A stretch of DNA of 64,000 nucleotides from Phoronis australis (taxonomy: Eukaryota; Phoronida; Phoronidae): NCBI GenBank assembly GCA_002633005.1, contig NMRA01000438.1:70867-134866 (forward strand), read 5' to 3'. The translations under genes were made by a program, and so were the position numbers. The notes under the pieces are model-generated. The model had not been told where the DNA came from and ran no database searches. It saw only the letters and a program-made list of their open reading frames with translations. Of the stretch, positions 23,231-34,859 are shown one piece after another (position 1 is the stretch's first letter; each line of letters begins with the position of its first letter).

Positions 23231-23540
23231 TCATCCAGTGTCCACTTTGATTGTGGATTGGAGGATTGACATGCATACGTGTACTCGTGTGCCAAATTCA
23301 GTACACGATGACGATAAGTTCACTACAGGCAGTGCTCCGTCGTGCTCAAAAACCAGACATTTAACTACCGTGTTTTCTTGCACTGAAAACAAAAACCTGA
23401 CGAGCATGTTCACTTTATTCGGCAAAACTACGCCTAGACCTCAACTCAACTGGTCAATGAAGAAAATGTTCTCTTGTCAATCAGTGTCAATGGTGCACAG
23501 CCCAGCAAACTTCATAGCAAGCAAGGTTACATGTCACTAT

Positions 23541-23620
23541 GCCAAAGGTTCACTACTCCGAAGGCCAACTACTCCGGAAGGTCCAGTACTCCGAAGGTTC
23601 ACTACTCCGAAGGTTTGCAA
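23541..23620 (+). repeat. 16-bp minisatellite, inverted orientation
   Basis: Repeats of TTCACTACTCCGAAGG with variants. The reverse complement, CCTTCGGAGTAGTGAA, forms the arrays at 24190-24240 and 25003-25065. The 188-codon frame 23238-23804 runs across it and is judged non-coding. Confidence 0.8.
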
Positions 23621-24183
23621 CCTTCGAAAATTCATTTCTTCAAATTTCCACAATTCCGAAACCAGAACTTCGACAGTTCGTCACTCTGATTGTCTGCTCA
23701 CGACTCTTGCTCAACTGCAGCGACAAAATCTGGGGCACCGGCGTCGGCAGGGCTGCGGTGACCAAGCGGTTCTAAATTTAAGAGGACCGAATGGGACACT
23801 CTGACATCGTGAAGACTAGCAGGGACAGGGTGGGCTACTGACTACATTTAGTTTCGACTCTACCTTGCGCATGGTTCCTGGGTGAGGTTGAGACGCAGGG
23901 GCCCTTAACTTTTCAATCGCGCTGCGATGCGATCTTGACATGGGTTTGATGAATGCGTGGTTGATAATTCATCAATATTCCTACTTCACATTCTTCTAAA
24001 AATACAAGTACGTACTCATTTCGTATTCGTAAAACACGCATGCGCATGAAATCCAGACAAAGTGTTTTTAGTACCAGGGCATTGTTTTCCGTAAATAAGG
24101 TACACCACTCAGTGCATCTAATAACTGAAGTATCGTTTATTTTTGCTCGTATGAAAATTACACCCGAGTCCGAAATTTTAAAT

Positions 24184-24995
24184 GTTCAGAGCAGTGAACC
24201 TTCGGAGTAGTGAACCTTCGGAGTAGTGAACCTACGAAATAGTAGGGTGTTCCTACTTCCAGCGATGTAAGCAAGTTAAGTAACACATAAAAAATACAAC
24301 CAGATAAACAATTTTACCAAGTCATTCTCCGACTTAACTTAACATTTCCATCCGAGTATGTAACCTAGTGAGGTGTAATTGAAATTTTGGCAGGAGGTAA
24401 CGCGAGAACGTTCTTTTTCTGGACCACATTACATCCCAATTTGAGTCCCGTTCTTTGTGAGCAACCGTCACAGCATTCTCATTCCTGGCATTACAAATTC
24501 CGTCTCATCTTGGAAACATGGAGTTGTGAGTCATCGTTGTGTGTACAGATTTCCTTTCCCCGTAATTAAGCTGCGTCAAGGGCCTCATCGAAAACTACAG
24601 TTTCGACATTTGCAAAATATCAACGGTCCACCGTTCTAGAAATTCGAACCATTCTCCCCCTAAATGCTGGCTACGAGCCTGGACTTTCAAAAAACAGATG
24701 TCCCGATTAAATTCCCTGGTTCTTCTTGATTTTGCTACGAAGAAATAGTGATGAACGTATCGTTCAATTTAATGATTATACCACAAAATCAAAATGTTTT
24801 GGTAAACAACAGTAAACAAAGAATTCGTTGGTCTATTTATTTAAAAGAAAACGCGTATCTGTGGTCGCAACGGAAAATGATCCTCGAAAAGGAACGAGCC
24901 AACTCTCACGTAAACTAGTTTCCTCTTCAGACTTAGTATTCAGTGCATAAAAAGACCAATAAATCAACGAAGGCGTTGCTATGTATACAGAAAGA
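24184..24995. repeat. 813-bp block, first copy
   Basis: Near identical to 24997-25825. Differences seen: one fewer 16-bp minisatellite unit here and about five single-base changes. The block contains the minisatellite, a 60-codon plus-strand frame (MSNRHSILIPGITNSVSSWK) and, on the minus strand, the terminal exon at 24833-24978. It ends at the N at 24996. Confidence 0.9.
24833..24978 (-). CDS. Terminal exon, first-block copy
   Basis: Same exon as at 25662-25807, with the same 47 codons. The acceptor is partly interrupted by the N at 24996, so this copy is likely an assembly duplicate and not a second gene. Confidence 0.3.
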
Positions 24996-24996
24996 N

Positions 24997-25825
24997 GTTC
25001 GGAGCAGTGAACCTTCGGAGTAGTGAACCTTCGGAGTAGTGAACCTTCGGAGTAGTGAACCTTCGAAATAGTAGGGTGTTCCTAGTTCCAGCGATGTAAG
25101 CAAGTTCAGTAACACATAAAAAATACAACCAGATAAACAATTTTACCAAGTCATTCTCCGACTTAACTTAACATTTCCATCCGAGTATGTAACCTAGTGA
25201 GGTGTAATTGAAATTTTGGCAGGAGGTAACGCGAGTACGTTCTTTTTCTGGACCACATTACATCCCAATTTGAGTCCCGTTCTTTGTGAGCAACCGTCAC
25301 AGCATTCTCATTCCTGGCATTACAAATTCCGTCTCATCTTGGAAACATAGAGTTGTGAGTCATCGTTGTGTGTACAGATTTCCTTTCCCCGTAATTAAGC
25401 TGCGTCAAGGGCCTCATCGAAAACTACAGTTTCGACATTTGCAAAATATCAACGGTCCACCGTTCTAGAAATTCGAACCATTCTCCCCCTAAATGCTGGC
25501 TACGAGCCTGGACTTTCAAAAAACAGATGTCCCGATTAAATTCCCTGGTTCTTCTTGATTTTGCTACGAAGAAATAGTGATGAACGTATCGTTCAATTTA
25601 ATGATTATACCACAAAATCAAAATGTTTTGGTAAACAACAGTAAACAAAGAATTCGTTGGTCTATTTATTTAAAAGAAAACGCGTATCTGTGGTCGCAAC
25701 GGAAAATGATCCTCGAAAAGGAACGAGCCAACTCTCACGTAAACTAGTTTCCTCTTCAGACTTAGTATTCAGTGCATAAAAAGACCAATAAATCAACGAA
25801 GGCGTTGCTATGTATACAGAAAGAA
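24997..25825. repeat. 813-bp block, second copy (829 bp)
   Basis: Begins directly after the N at 24996 with GTTCGGAGCAGTGAACC and ends at CAGAAAGA, the point where the first copy meets the N. Beyond this, sequence is unique. Low divergence plus an N at the junction suggest two alleles laid end to end, though a recent real duplication is possible. Confidence 0.9.
25662..25807 (-). CDS. Terminal exon of an unrecognised gene
   Basis: The minus-strand acceptor CCCTTCTTTCTGTATACATAG is excellent. Two bases complete the incoming codon, then 47 residues (TPSLIYWSFYALNTKSEEET at the start) run to TAG, and AATAAA (25665-25670) overlaps the stop. Acceptor, length and poly(A) signal fit a last exon. 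Upstream exons should lie above 25.9 kb but were not found. Confidence 0.4.
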
Positions 25826-26102
25826 GGGACTGAATATCACAAAAGCACTGACTACGTAAAAATGACAAGCTCGTGTCACGTTGACAATTCATTGCAAGCT
25901 TAACAGATTTTAACACAATTGTTTCTTCTTTTCGGTATTACAAATATTCTGTGTCTGCCAATAGGGTCTTTCACACCGTTTCAGCGTGAACCCTAATCAT
26001 GCAAAGCGCTAGTCTGTGAGACGCCCAAACCGTGGGAAACCGCAATAGTGGAAGGTGTGGGTTGCGATGACAGTCGCTCTTGTCAACGATTGTAGAAGCT
26101 TG

Positions 26103-26790
26103 GAGCGCTATGAACAGACTAAATTGCAATATTGAAAGTGTTTTTCTGCCACTGAAACAGGATTCAACCTGCTCACCGGGTATGTTTGGGGTTTGTTCGC
26201 AAAGACATCAAAGCATTTTCTTTAAGTTATTATTATTCATAATGTATTGTTTATTCCTAACATTTATTTTGTGAATTTTTTAGTTTGGGTACGGACCACC
26301 ACGGAAATAAGTATATAACTTTTTGGTGTTATCCAGATAGTGTACATAATTATTATTATTTATATCTTGTACCTATTACTGTATTTATTATTATTATTAT
26401 TATTATTGCAATTATGTACATTACCTAATAAACTATTTATAAGTTACAATTTAAAAAAACGATATGTCAACTGCTCGCTACATAGCACATCTACCTTAGA
26501 GAGAAAAGGTGACCTTTGACCTCAAGCGACTTCAAGCAAACGACTGGGAGCGCATTAAGTGGGAGAGAGGAACTCTGTGGTAACCACAGATTTCCTTCAC
26601 GCCTTTTTCAAAAATCGTGAATTTTGTGATTTTTTCTGGAAATTTCGTCACAGAGAAAAGTGAATTACTCTGTACTAGAAGGTGCGAGATGCTACTTTCG
26701 TTTGGAATAGTTTAAAATATATTTTGACGAGCTTTCGCGTTCTACACCTCTTTAAGCATAGTGCTTTTAAAAAACCAGGGCTCTAAGCTA
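26103..26790 (+). repeat. Dispersed repeat R3, copy 1
   Basis: ACTAAATTGCAAT...TGAAACAG...TTTGTGGTTTG-like segments and the stretch ending GTTCTACACCTCTTTAA align with 38108-38540 in the same order. The copies are diverged and this one holds an extra AT-rich insert with ATT repeats (26354-26408). Confidence 0.5.
26354..26408 (+). repeat. ATT microsatellite
   Basis: TTATTATTATT runs, interrupted once. Confidence 0.8.
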
Positions 26791-27009
26791 TAAAATTTGC
26801 TAGAGGTCATCAATGTATAAGGAAAGGAAATGTTTGTAATTGTGCCTCTGTATCATTATTACTACAGAAAAACTGTACTTTGGGCCAATGACCTTGAATA
26901 TTCGAAATAAATAAACATCTGCCTCGTCGTTCTGATAAAAACTAAGGTTATGCAAACTTTGTTCACAAATCTCTGTATTTAACCAAATGCATAAAAAGTG
27001 CAGATTTTA

Positions 27010-27470
27010 ACTCATTCAAAAGTACACATTTTCTGAAAATAGAAAGCCCGTAAATATTGATATTTGACTTTTTGCCAATCTGCCATTAATTGGGTCGTGT
27101 GATCCCATGTTTTTGAGTAAAATTTAGCAAAAAAGAAAGGTACACTTATCGTAAAACAACGGTAAAAATAAAACAACCAACTTTTGTTTAACATAAATGT
27201 TCAAGGTGAAGTTTATAAAATGCTATTCCAGTTTTCTAAATAATCATTTCATGTTGTTTTATTCGGGTTTTGAGATTTTTTACGAAAAGCCAAACAAATT
27301 TGTTTTTGATAGGCCTTATGCAAAAGTGGACTGTTTTGAAAACAATTCCCAATATGCTTTTGGAAAACATCGCATTGAACATGATATAAAAAATTAGTGT
27401 GAACTCGATCAGCCATTGCTGAGATGAGGTTCTTAAGCTGGTTAAATTTGGACATTTTCTATGGACCTAC
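27010..27470 (+). repeat. Dispersed repeat R1, long copy
   Basis: Aligns over about 450 bp with the reverse complement of 30030-30500 (TACACATTTTCTG, TTGACTTTTTGCCAATCTGC, CAGTTTTCTAAATAATCATT, GATCAGCCAT in order). Both contain A/T-rich pseudo-frames that resemble each other only because the DNA is related. Confidence 0.6.
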
Positions 27471-27479
27471 ACAATCTTA

Positions 27480-29140
27480 AGTTTTGTGCAAGTTTGTGCG
27501 ACCGACCGTTCACTGTCATACCTGCAGCCACCAGGTCATTCGAATAGTTCGGTGGCTGCAGATGTTTTGGCGGACGACGAGACTCCTTCGCGAACGATTA
27601 AACTTCCACCCTGTCATACCCGACCTTTTTTAACAGTAGCCAACGTCTTAATGCGAAACGGAATTTCTGATAAACGGAACTGACTTAGGCTACTTTTTAA
27701 AAAACGTCAATATTTTGGGTCAGATTAAAAAATGTTTGTTGTTTGTAGGTATTTATAACTCAGGTAAACTCCCAAACTTCTCGGATTTTGTTGAAAGTGC
27801 AAATATTGCACGAAGTGACAAAGTCTATTTTTCATTAGTACCCTTGACAATTTTAAACACAGTTCTATGCGAAAAATGCGCGAATTATTCGAAACGACTT
27901 CAGTTACAGTTTGTGGCAAATCATTTCGACTTACGTGTTTTTGGCAATTCAAAACACTTAGTTTTCTTCATCGATAAAATTTATTTGCAAAAAGTGCGCA
28001 CTTATTTTCACAGCATATATTGCCGAGGGAATAACTTGTCTGAGATTTTAATAATTTACCACAAACATCATCTATTCGTAAATACATTTACTTAGAAATT
28101 GTTTTAAAATAGATTTTGATTGATGGCATTTCCGTCATTGGTGTAACATTGGGCAGAGTTATTTTGTCTGGCGTACGCACATGCATGTATTTCAGCTAAA
28201 ACAATAATGTTATTACTATTTTAATGCATTCGATCAACGAAATTTCATTTAAAAATGTATTAGAAAAGCTGCCCAGGTACTCAAGTTCACAACAAGAGCG
28301 TATAATGCAGACACAAAGCAATTCACTGGCAAAACATGTTTTCTAGAAAAACAACTTATTCAGCAACTTTTCATAGCACTGTGTTCAGTAAGCATACATT
28401 TTGTTTCTTACCGGGAGAATGTGTGCTCTGGAGCATACTTTCAGTCGTCAAAACCCTCTGGTTTACCTATGTTCAACCACACGTGTTTTAAGTACTAAGA
28501 TATTGTTATGAGGTTTCGTGATTTCAAGGCAGGGTCCGTTCGTGTAATGTGCCGAGCTCTTTGCTGTAGCTTAGTTGATGATCCGGCAAACGTAAAAAGT
28601 CCACACACATTTTTAGGTTTAAGTCTGCACCCAGTGCAAACACTCAACCAAAACCTGGTCCATCAATACAGTGGTCAGGGGAATTTTGCAGATATTTCGC
28701 CATACAAGCAGACGATCTTTCCCGCCGACTAAAGAGAACCAACGCGCCATTTTCACATGCACGCGCAACTTTCAAATTCTAGTGTAGCTAAACCCCAATA
28801 GTCTGAATCGTTTTCCAGAGTAGCTGATAGTTTCGTAGTTCTTTTTGGCTACGGAATATTACGGGATCAGTTTTATTAGAGTAAAAGGTCTAATTCGATT
28901 TTTCTCTATTTTAGCCAGCTCTACAAAGCGAATCCAGGTTTAAATACACTTTACCATCGCCATTTCCTTTCTTGACCGCTTTAAGTTCATAAGCACTTAT
29001 TTCTTGTATATTAATAAGCATGAATGATCCTCATGGTAACATCTGTTTTAAAAATAAGCAAATGAAATTTTAACTGTGTATACTGTATTTTTTACAAACG
29101 CTTAGAATTTTTTTTCGTGTATTAGTCTTAAGTTTAAACT
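27480..29140. other. Non-coding interval
   Basis: A 126-codon plus-strand frame (27715-28095) has no splice, start or composition support. A strong acceptor at 28916 (TTTTTCTCTATTTTAG) is followed by two short open frames, for example QLYKANPGLNTLYHRHFLS to TGA. No partner exon was found. Confidence 0.3.
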
Positions 29141-29146
29141 ATCATG

Positions 29147-29916
29147 AATACATACACAAAACGTGCCGAGAGTGGCGTGCATGAAGTAATATCCCACGAG
29201 ACATTATTCCGCGTATCGACCGAAACCGAAGGTCGAGGTATACAGTATACGCGGAATAAGGTCGAGTGGGATATTACTTCTTGTACGTCAATCGAGGTAC
29301 GTTTTGTATTTATCCCATACGGTTCGAATTCTTAAGTTTCTTACATTTTTTCGCCAGGTTTTTCAAATATTTAACCCAGACTTGTTCACATGGCGGATCA
29401 CATCCTATATGTATGTACTTGCGCGTTAGGTTGCAAGTTTTCTCTTGTAAAATAAAGAGTTTTAAAAGTAGCGATTTATTTCTTGAAAAGAGGTAACAAA
29501 GATGAAAACAACGGCAACTGTGCAGTGAACTTGTAACATCTCCTGGAACTAGTAATAAAACAACATTTGTTATTTTAGTTTCCTAGGAATCGGCACCTGA
29601 GTTGCAGACGATATAGTATTCAGCAATTGAAAACTGAGACATAATTATGTCTTATGATTAACAGTTTTGTTCCAGATCTTACGTATAGGGCCTGGTTACA
29701 TGGCGAGTGTTAGTTACACTGCAGCAACTGTGTTATTTTAAACTAAATTCGGAAAGTTTGAGTATCTAATCGGCTGAAGACGTCGAGTCGACATATGACC
29801 TACCTTTTGAGCTTTCCATGTCAGAGGTCACTGTTGAAGTAGTGCGGCAGGTGAATAAGGAAAACTTTATTACATGACCGTATTTCCCTCAACAGATTCA
29901 ACGCCTATGGGATAAA
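29147..29916. repeat. Composite repeat, copy B: fold-back joined to a TIR element
   Basis: Same arrangement as 11213-11948. The fold-back part (29147-29310) is more complete: its loop holds a second palindrome, ATTCCGCGTAT...ATACGCGGAAT. The TIR part is 29309-29916 (608 bp) with TTTATCCCATACGGTTCGAA and TTCAACGCCTATGGGATAAA. Confidence 0.75.
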
Positions 29917-30029
29917 AATTAATTCTTGACTCTCGATCACTAGAAAATGACTACCTTGTGCTTGACGCTAATGCACCCTAACAATATTTTCACCCACTTT
30001 CCTTTTTAAGCTGATGTAGGTTCCCCGAA

Positions 30030-30500
30030 AAATAGCCAAATTCGGAAAACTTAGTTACATGATATCTCAGAAATGGCTGATCGCACTCAAATGAAATTTT
30101 CAGACACCATACTTTATGCACGGTTCCCTAACCACTATTAGGTATTGTCTTGAATGCTTCTCACTTTTGCGTGAGGGGCTATCAAGAATAAGGCTTTCAT
30201 GATTTTTATGAAACAAAAAAAAACAAAAGTGACATAAAAAGAAATGATAATTTAGAAAACTGTAACAGTGGTTTTGAGATTTCATCTTGTGCATTCAATT
30301 ACATCAAACAGAATTTGGTCATGTTATTGACATCGTTGTTTTGCTATGGATGCTCCTTTGTTTTTATAAATCTTACGAAAAAACATGATCACATGATCCA
30401 GCTAGTAGCAGATTGGTATAAAGTCAAAGGCCGCATACTACAGGATTTCTACTTCCACAAAATACATACTTTTAAGAAGTTATATAAAAGCGGGCTAAAT
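30030..30500 (-). repeat. Dispersed repeat R1, inverted copy
   Basis: Reverse complement aligns with 27010-27470 as described there. No terminal repeats were seen, so the family could be a SINE, a solo fragment of a larger element, or a MITE with decayed ends. Confidence 0.6.
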
Positions 30501-30519
30501 ACACCGACAAGTCGATAAG

Positions 30520-33230
30520 GTCCTACGTAATCTCAACCCACACTGTCATCTACCGAGTTACATTCCTTGTAACCGGTGAAGCCCATTTCCCCCCAAGCTC
30601 GTTCTTTGTCGACGTTAATGACCTGCGCAGAATGCAGGCTAACTACTCCCAGACGATAACACGGCGACCTGATGAGATAAACAACAGACCAATTCTAAAA
30701 CTAGGTCAGCTGTCATTTATCATCCCGTCATAAAATTAGACAACCTTTACTTCACAACAGGTAGCGCTATTGTGTTCACTCGACAACTCATTGAGATGTT
30801 CGTCCACATGCTAAATAGCGTAAGTTCCCGCGCAAACTCCAGACGTTCCGAATTACGATAGTACGTGCGTACGCGGACGCATTGGCACCAACCTGCCCTA
30901 GCAGTCACTTGTCTTAAGCGGCACTTGAGACGGAGGTTCCACCAACTTCAATTTTGCGGCAGCCCCCTCCCCCCAGTAATAAGGCACTGGAGCAATGACA
31001 TTTGAATACGTAATCATGTCAATCGCCTTCACGGCGCTCGTTTAGTCGCTTTGGCTATTCCAAGCACTCATGCTTTACTGACCAAAAAAATTGGTACACA
31101 ACACTGCAGAGTGCTTAGGGCCAGTGCGGGCCGTATCCCGGCTCGCCACCGTGCCTTTGCCCACTGGTATGCTGAACAGTTCACTCACCAAAGGAGACAG
31201 TTGCCTGGGTGTGGGGGCCAGGGGCAACTAGGGAACGGGCATTCTGAAAAAGACGTACTGTAGGCGTGCCAGAATACACAGAGGTGTTTTGGCCTACGGT
31301 GCGCGTGGGGATTTTGTGGAGATTGACAGGGGTTCTGCTTCAGTGTTGAGGTAAGAGTTTAGACTTGTAGACTCCGTGGGTAGCTGTGTTCCACTGAAGA
31401 CTAGTTCTATTGAATCCAATTTCTCGTCAACAATATACCGTAGAAGACGGCACTCTACAATGTAGAAGACGGCACACTAGTGTGTAGGTACAGGTACACG
31501 TGTTATTGTGTCCAAAAAGCATGTTTACGTTAGGCACTTTCTTATCAGCCAGTGTTCTTGAACTCAAATAACTTATGACCCCGCCACTTTTTCCCGCCAA
31601 CCAGATGAATTTTCCCGCCAAAACACCAATGCTATGGGAAGGACTGATGCTGTTCTCCTACTGCAGTCGCTGTTTCACGCGCAGCACTTTCACGTACATG
31701 CATGCACGGGGAGCAGCGACTTCGGTGGGTTGACTTGGGCCAAGACTCGACGTTGACGTTTCATATTTTAGCTATTGATAGCAACCAAGGAAAAGTACAT
31801 CATAATTTCAATTACATAAATCCCTGTTGTAGCAATGCCGAGTCATGGAATCCCTCCCTTTCACGAAGTTACAATGAGTAGCTGCAGCTAGTTCCCATAG
31901 TCAAGAAAGGAAAAAAATGCAATTTCAGAAATATATTCAAAGCAAACTACAAAAGTGCGGAGTAATGAAGCGGGGCACAATACCAAACTATTTCAGTTGT
32001 TTTTCATAGCAGTGTAGGGGGAACTGTTGACTAAGTCCAAGGGCGGATCCAGGAATTTGGGTTTCACCGGGCGCAGATTTAGATGCAGTGTATTACATCT
32101 GCACCTAAAGTCTGAAAGAACGTTTGGTCGAGGGGAAGTCCCCCAGCCCCCGTCACCAATTCCACTCCCAAGGCACCACCCCTCAAGCCTCAAGTAGCCA
32201 GGACTAACTTTTTCCAGAAATGGAAGGAATTTTGTAAATCACTCAGTGACTGAAGGGTGATTTTTGGACCTAATAAGGGGAATTTCGTGCCAATTTTAAG
32301 AGTGGTTTTCATAGGAATGAACGGGGTCGGCATTCGCCCCCCCCCAAAAAAATGAGGCTATCGCGGGCTCTGCTATAGAAATAACTGGAACATCCCAACA
32401 AGCCGGACGGGCCTATACTAATTTTCCAGCTACCCCAGTCACCGAGTCGAGTACATGTACCTCCAGCATAAATTTTGAGACAGCGGCATTACTTCAAGCG
32501 TGGTTGAAACATCCGCCCGTCAAGCTCCCAGCGTTTCGTCAAGTAGAACACATTTGAATTTATCTCATATCATCATAGACGGACTATTCTCAGGGTAGCC
32601 TGACCATGAAACCTCACCCACCCGACCAGCACCTTCCATATACTTTACCAGTACAAATATCTCCGAAAATGCAGCTGTGCAATCACGCCACGGCAGCCTG
32701 GTTCAACATTAGGTTCCAGTGAGCCGATGTCACTGCGGTTGATCCCTACACCCGGACGGAAAGGGCACAAGAAAAGCTATAGGTACCTACAGCAATATCT
32801 GCCACCCCGTTAATGAAAACAATAATATGATTTATTGGTGCAAGACTGATGCTTAAAAGTTCCTTAACCCCTGACACGTTGACAGTAAATCTCTGGTGAG
32901 ATCACTTATTTAAAATTTGGGGGACTTTTTCGTGTCATACCCTCCTCCAAATCCGCCTCTGAAGTCCTAAATTTCCAAATCTAAGGTCAATAGTACGACA
33001 GGTTGGGCACTCCTGAATGGTGAATGACCAACGGCTCACTTCTACTCGACAGTTTCCTGCCATAAACGAAAGTACTGCCAAATCTCTCGTCCAGTGTCCT
33101 CAAAACAACATGGTGATGATTTAATGCACGCTACAGACTGCATGTTAACCTCCAAGTGACCATGTACCCACTTGTACCCAAACGATAACGGTCATTCGCG
33201 TTGCCATGGAAACTAAAGGCCGTCTTGTCA
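30520..33230. other. Non-coding interval with repeat fragments
   Basis: Somewhat higher GC. Contains two direct copies of TAGAAGACGGCAC (31440-31475) and, at 32040-32180, GGGCGGATCCAGGAATTTGG followed by GAACGTTTGGTCGAGGGG, a fragment of another dispersed family. A donor at 31351 (GAG/GTAAGA) has no convincing exon before it. No gene was seen. Confidence 0.4.
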
Positions 33231-33237
33231 ATATTAA

Positions 33238-33372
33238 ATGACCTTGGACGGCCAACGTGCATCAAAAGAGTTACGAAACCGGCCGATACAGATCACGAGG
33301 AGGCAAACACAGTTACATTACGTTAACAGAGAGCAAGCGAGAACTTCAATCGTTTCGAAATATGTTAGCGAG
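33238..33372 (+). CDS. Possible first exon, 45 codons
   Basis: ATG at 33238 opens MTLDGQRASKELRNRPIQIT and continues to a good donor GAG/GTAAAT in phase 0. The product would be basic and polar. No phase-0 partner exon was found downstream, and the next predicted gene starts separately at 33828. Confidence 0.2.
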
Positions 33373-33520
33373 GTAAATTCGGTTCCACCTTGTCCCCAGG
33401 CAACAACGACCTCCTGCAAAGGGGTAGACATTTAAGATATTCCCACACTGCGGTTCAGATTGTCCCTCAGATCAGCGAGCAAGTAACAAAATGGGAAAAC
33501 ACATAGATAATCCGACAAAT

Positions 33521-33668
33521 TCCGTTCAGTAACGCCAGGACCTCGCTAAAAAGCAAGACTTCGCGAGAATACGTGAGATGTTGCCGTGTATTTAAAGTGA
33601 GAACACGTGACGTTGACTAGGCTTTAGCTAGGTCCTAGCGTAGGTCCTAGCGTCTACTGAACGCACGG
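33521..33668. repeat. MITE with GTTCAGTAACG ends, copy 1
   Basis: CCGTTCAGTAACGCCAGGACC at the left is matched inverted by GGTCCTAGCGTCTACTGAACG at the right. Related elements lie at 41899-42041 (opposite orientation) and 55455-55575. Confidence 0.65.
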
Positions 33669-33740
33669 CAGCTTTCACGAGGAAATATCTTCCCATCAAC
33701 TGGCGATGGACCCCACGAGTCAAATGAATCATCATTTAGT

Positions 33741-33820
33741 ACAAAATGGCGGACAACCGTAAGAAAGGAATGGTAATAATACAAGTCACAAGTCTATGAG
33801 GACTTCCTCAGGTCACGTGA
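33741..33820 (+). promoter_or_regulatory. Likely core promoter of the 98-residue gene
   Basis: ACAAAATGGCGGACAACC (33741-33758) matches the YY1 site often found at metazoan start sites. If transcribed it also holds a 17-codon upstream frame starting MADNRKKG. TCACGTGA, an E-box palindrome, lies at 33813-33820, eight bases before the predicted start codon. Confidence 0.35.
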
Positions 33821-33827
33821 AAACGAA

Positions 33828-34800
33828 ATGGCTGCCAGTCGAGAGAGCTCCTGCAGCCGGAAATGGTATGTTCATGACTTGGAAAGTTATAGTCCACAAG
33901 AACAATCAACAAGTCAAGTGGACATATACGTGGAGTATTATGTCCTATTTCATGAACCACCGAGACGTACAAGTGAATACAACTCCGTAAATTATGTTGT
34001 TCACAACTTGTATTGATAGCATGTATTTGTCCATATCAATGTGGCTTGTAGCAGGGTGACCCACATAGCAAGGACATACATTTGATTTATTTGGCATGTC
34101 AACAATTTAAAAAACCACAGCTAAAGTGACTTATTTTTTATGAATCTCACTAACGCCAAATGACAGAAAAACACTAATATTCCAGCGTCAGTCAAATCTC
34201 TCCTGAATACAAATTGCCAAAACTAAACTTCCATTCAAAGCAGAAGCAAAATGAACACCATTGGCTTTGTCATTTAGTGGTAGTTTTTGACTAAGTTATG
34301 TTGGAACAAGTGCCGGTCGTAATCTTTTTACCTAATTAAGCTATTGCTCACTTAAAAACTAGTACTAGACACACAACCATATGTCTCAACAGGTTTGAAT
34401 ACAATTCAGACTATTACAAAGGGAGACAACGCGACATTTTGCTGCCTCACGTGAGCGCAACGGCCGGAAACAATGCTAAAATGATGGAAATGTTTGACAT
34501 ATTCGAGTTCGATAACGGTAAGATATAACAGTGCCCGCATTTTGGGAACCAGTTTTCTCCACTGAATAACAGGCATCAAACTGGTTCTCAAAATATGGGT
34601 TCGTTATATCTTACTAGTTGGCGTCGAGTTCTATCCTTAATGTCCCACCACTGAATTCTCCCACAGGTATCACGATAACGAGTGCAGCGCCGCTATCACC
34701 ACGTGGCGCAAACAAAACTTTTGCCAACCACGCACATAAAACTCACCCAGTCCAATTAGCCAATCAATTTGTTGACAGCAAAATGCAACTGAACAAATGA
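33828..34800 (+). CDS. Predicted 98-residue, three-exon gene, not recognised
   Basis: Exons 33828-33865, 34393-34517, 34667-34800. Phases agree: exon 1 ends AAA TG at donor GTATGT, exon 2 begins G (codon TGG); exon 2 ends AAC G at donor GTAAGA, exon 3 begins GT (codon GGT); stop TGA. The product starts MAASRESSCSRKW, then FEYNSDYYKGRQRDILLPHV and MMEMFDIFEFDNG, ending in a polar tail QFVDSKMQLNK. Start context AACGAAATGG is good. AATAAA occurs at 34982. Exon 3 is less certain: other frames in the same stretch are also open. Intron 2 is only 149 bp and two-thirds of it is a palindromic MITE. It converges with the gene ending at 34860. Confidence 0.5.
34518..34614. repeat. Palindromic MITE, copy 2, at a predicted 5' splice site
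   Basis: 97 bp with perfect 12-bp ends GTAAGATATAAC and GTTATATCTTAC and the same core as 2849-2952 (GAACCAGTTT...AAACTGGTTC). Its first bases, GTAAGA, are the donor of intron 2 of the 98-residue gene. Confidence 0.75.
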
Positions 34801-34859
34801 TATCAAAAACAAGGGCCTTCGATGTCGTGATGTATACAGGCCCGTCAGGGGTCGCTGTC

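Noticed and set aside
23238-23804. 188-codon plus-strand frame, the longest in the window
   Set aside because: It crosses the 16-bp minisatellite, has no splice or promoter context, and other frames across the repeat are open too.
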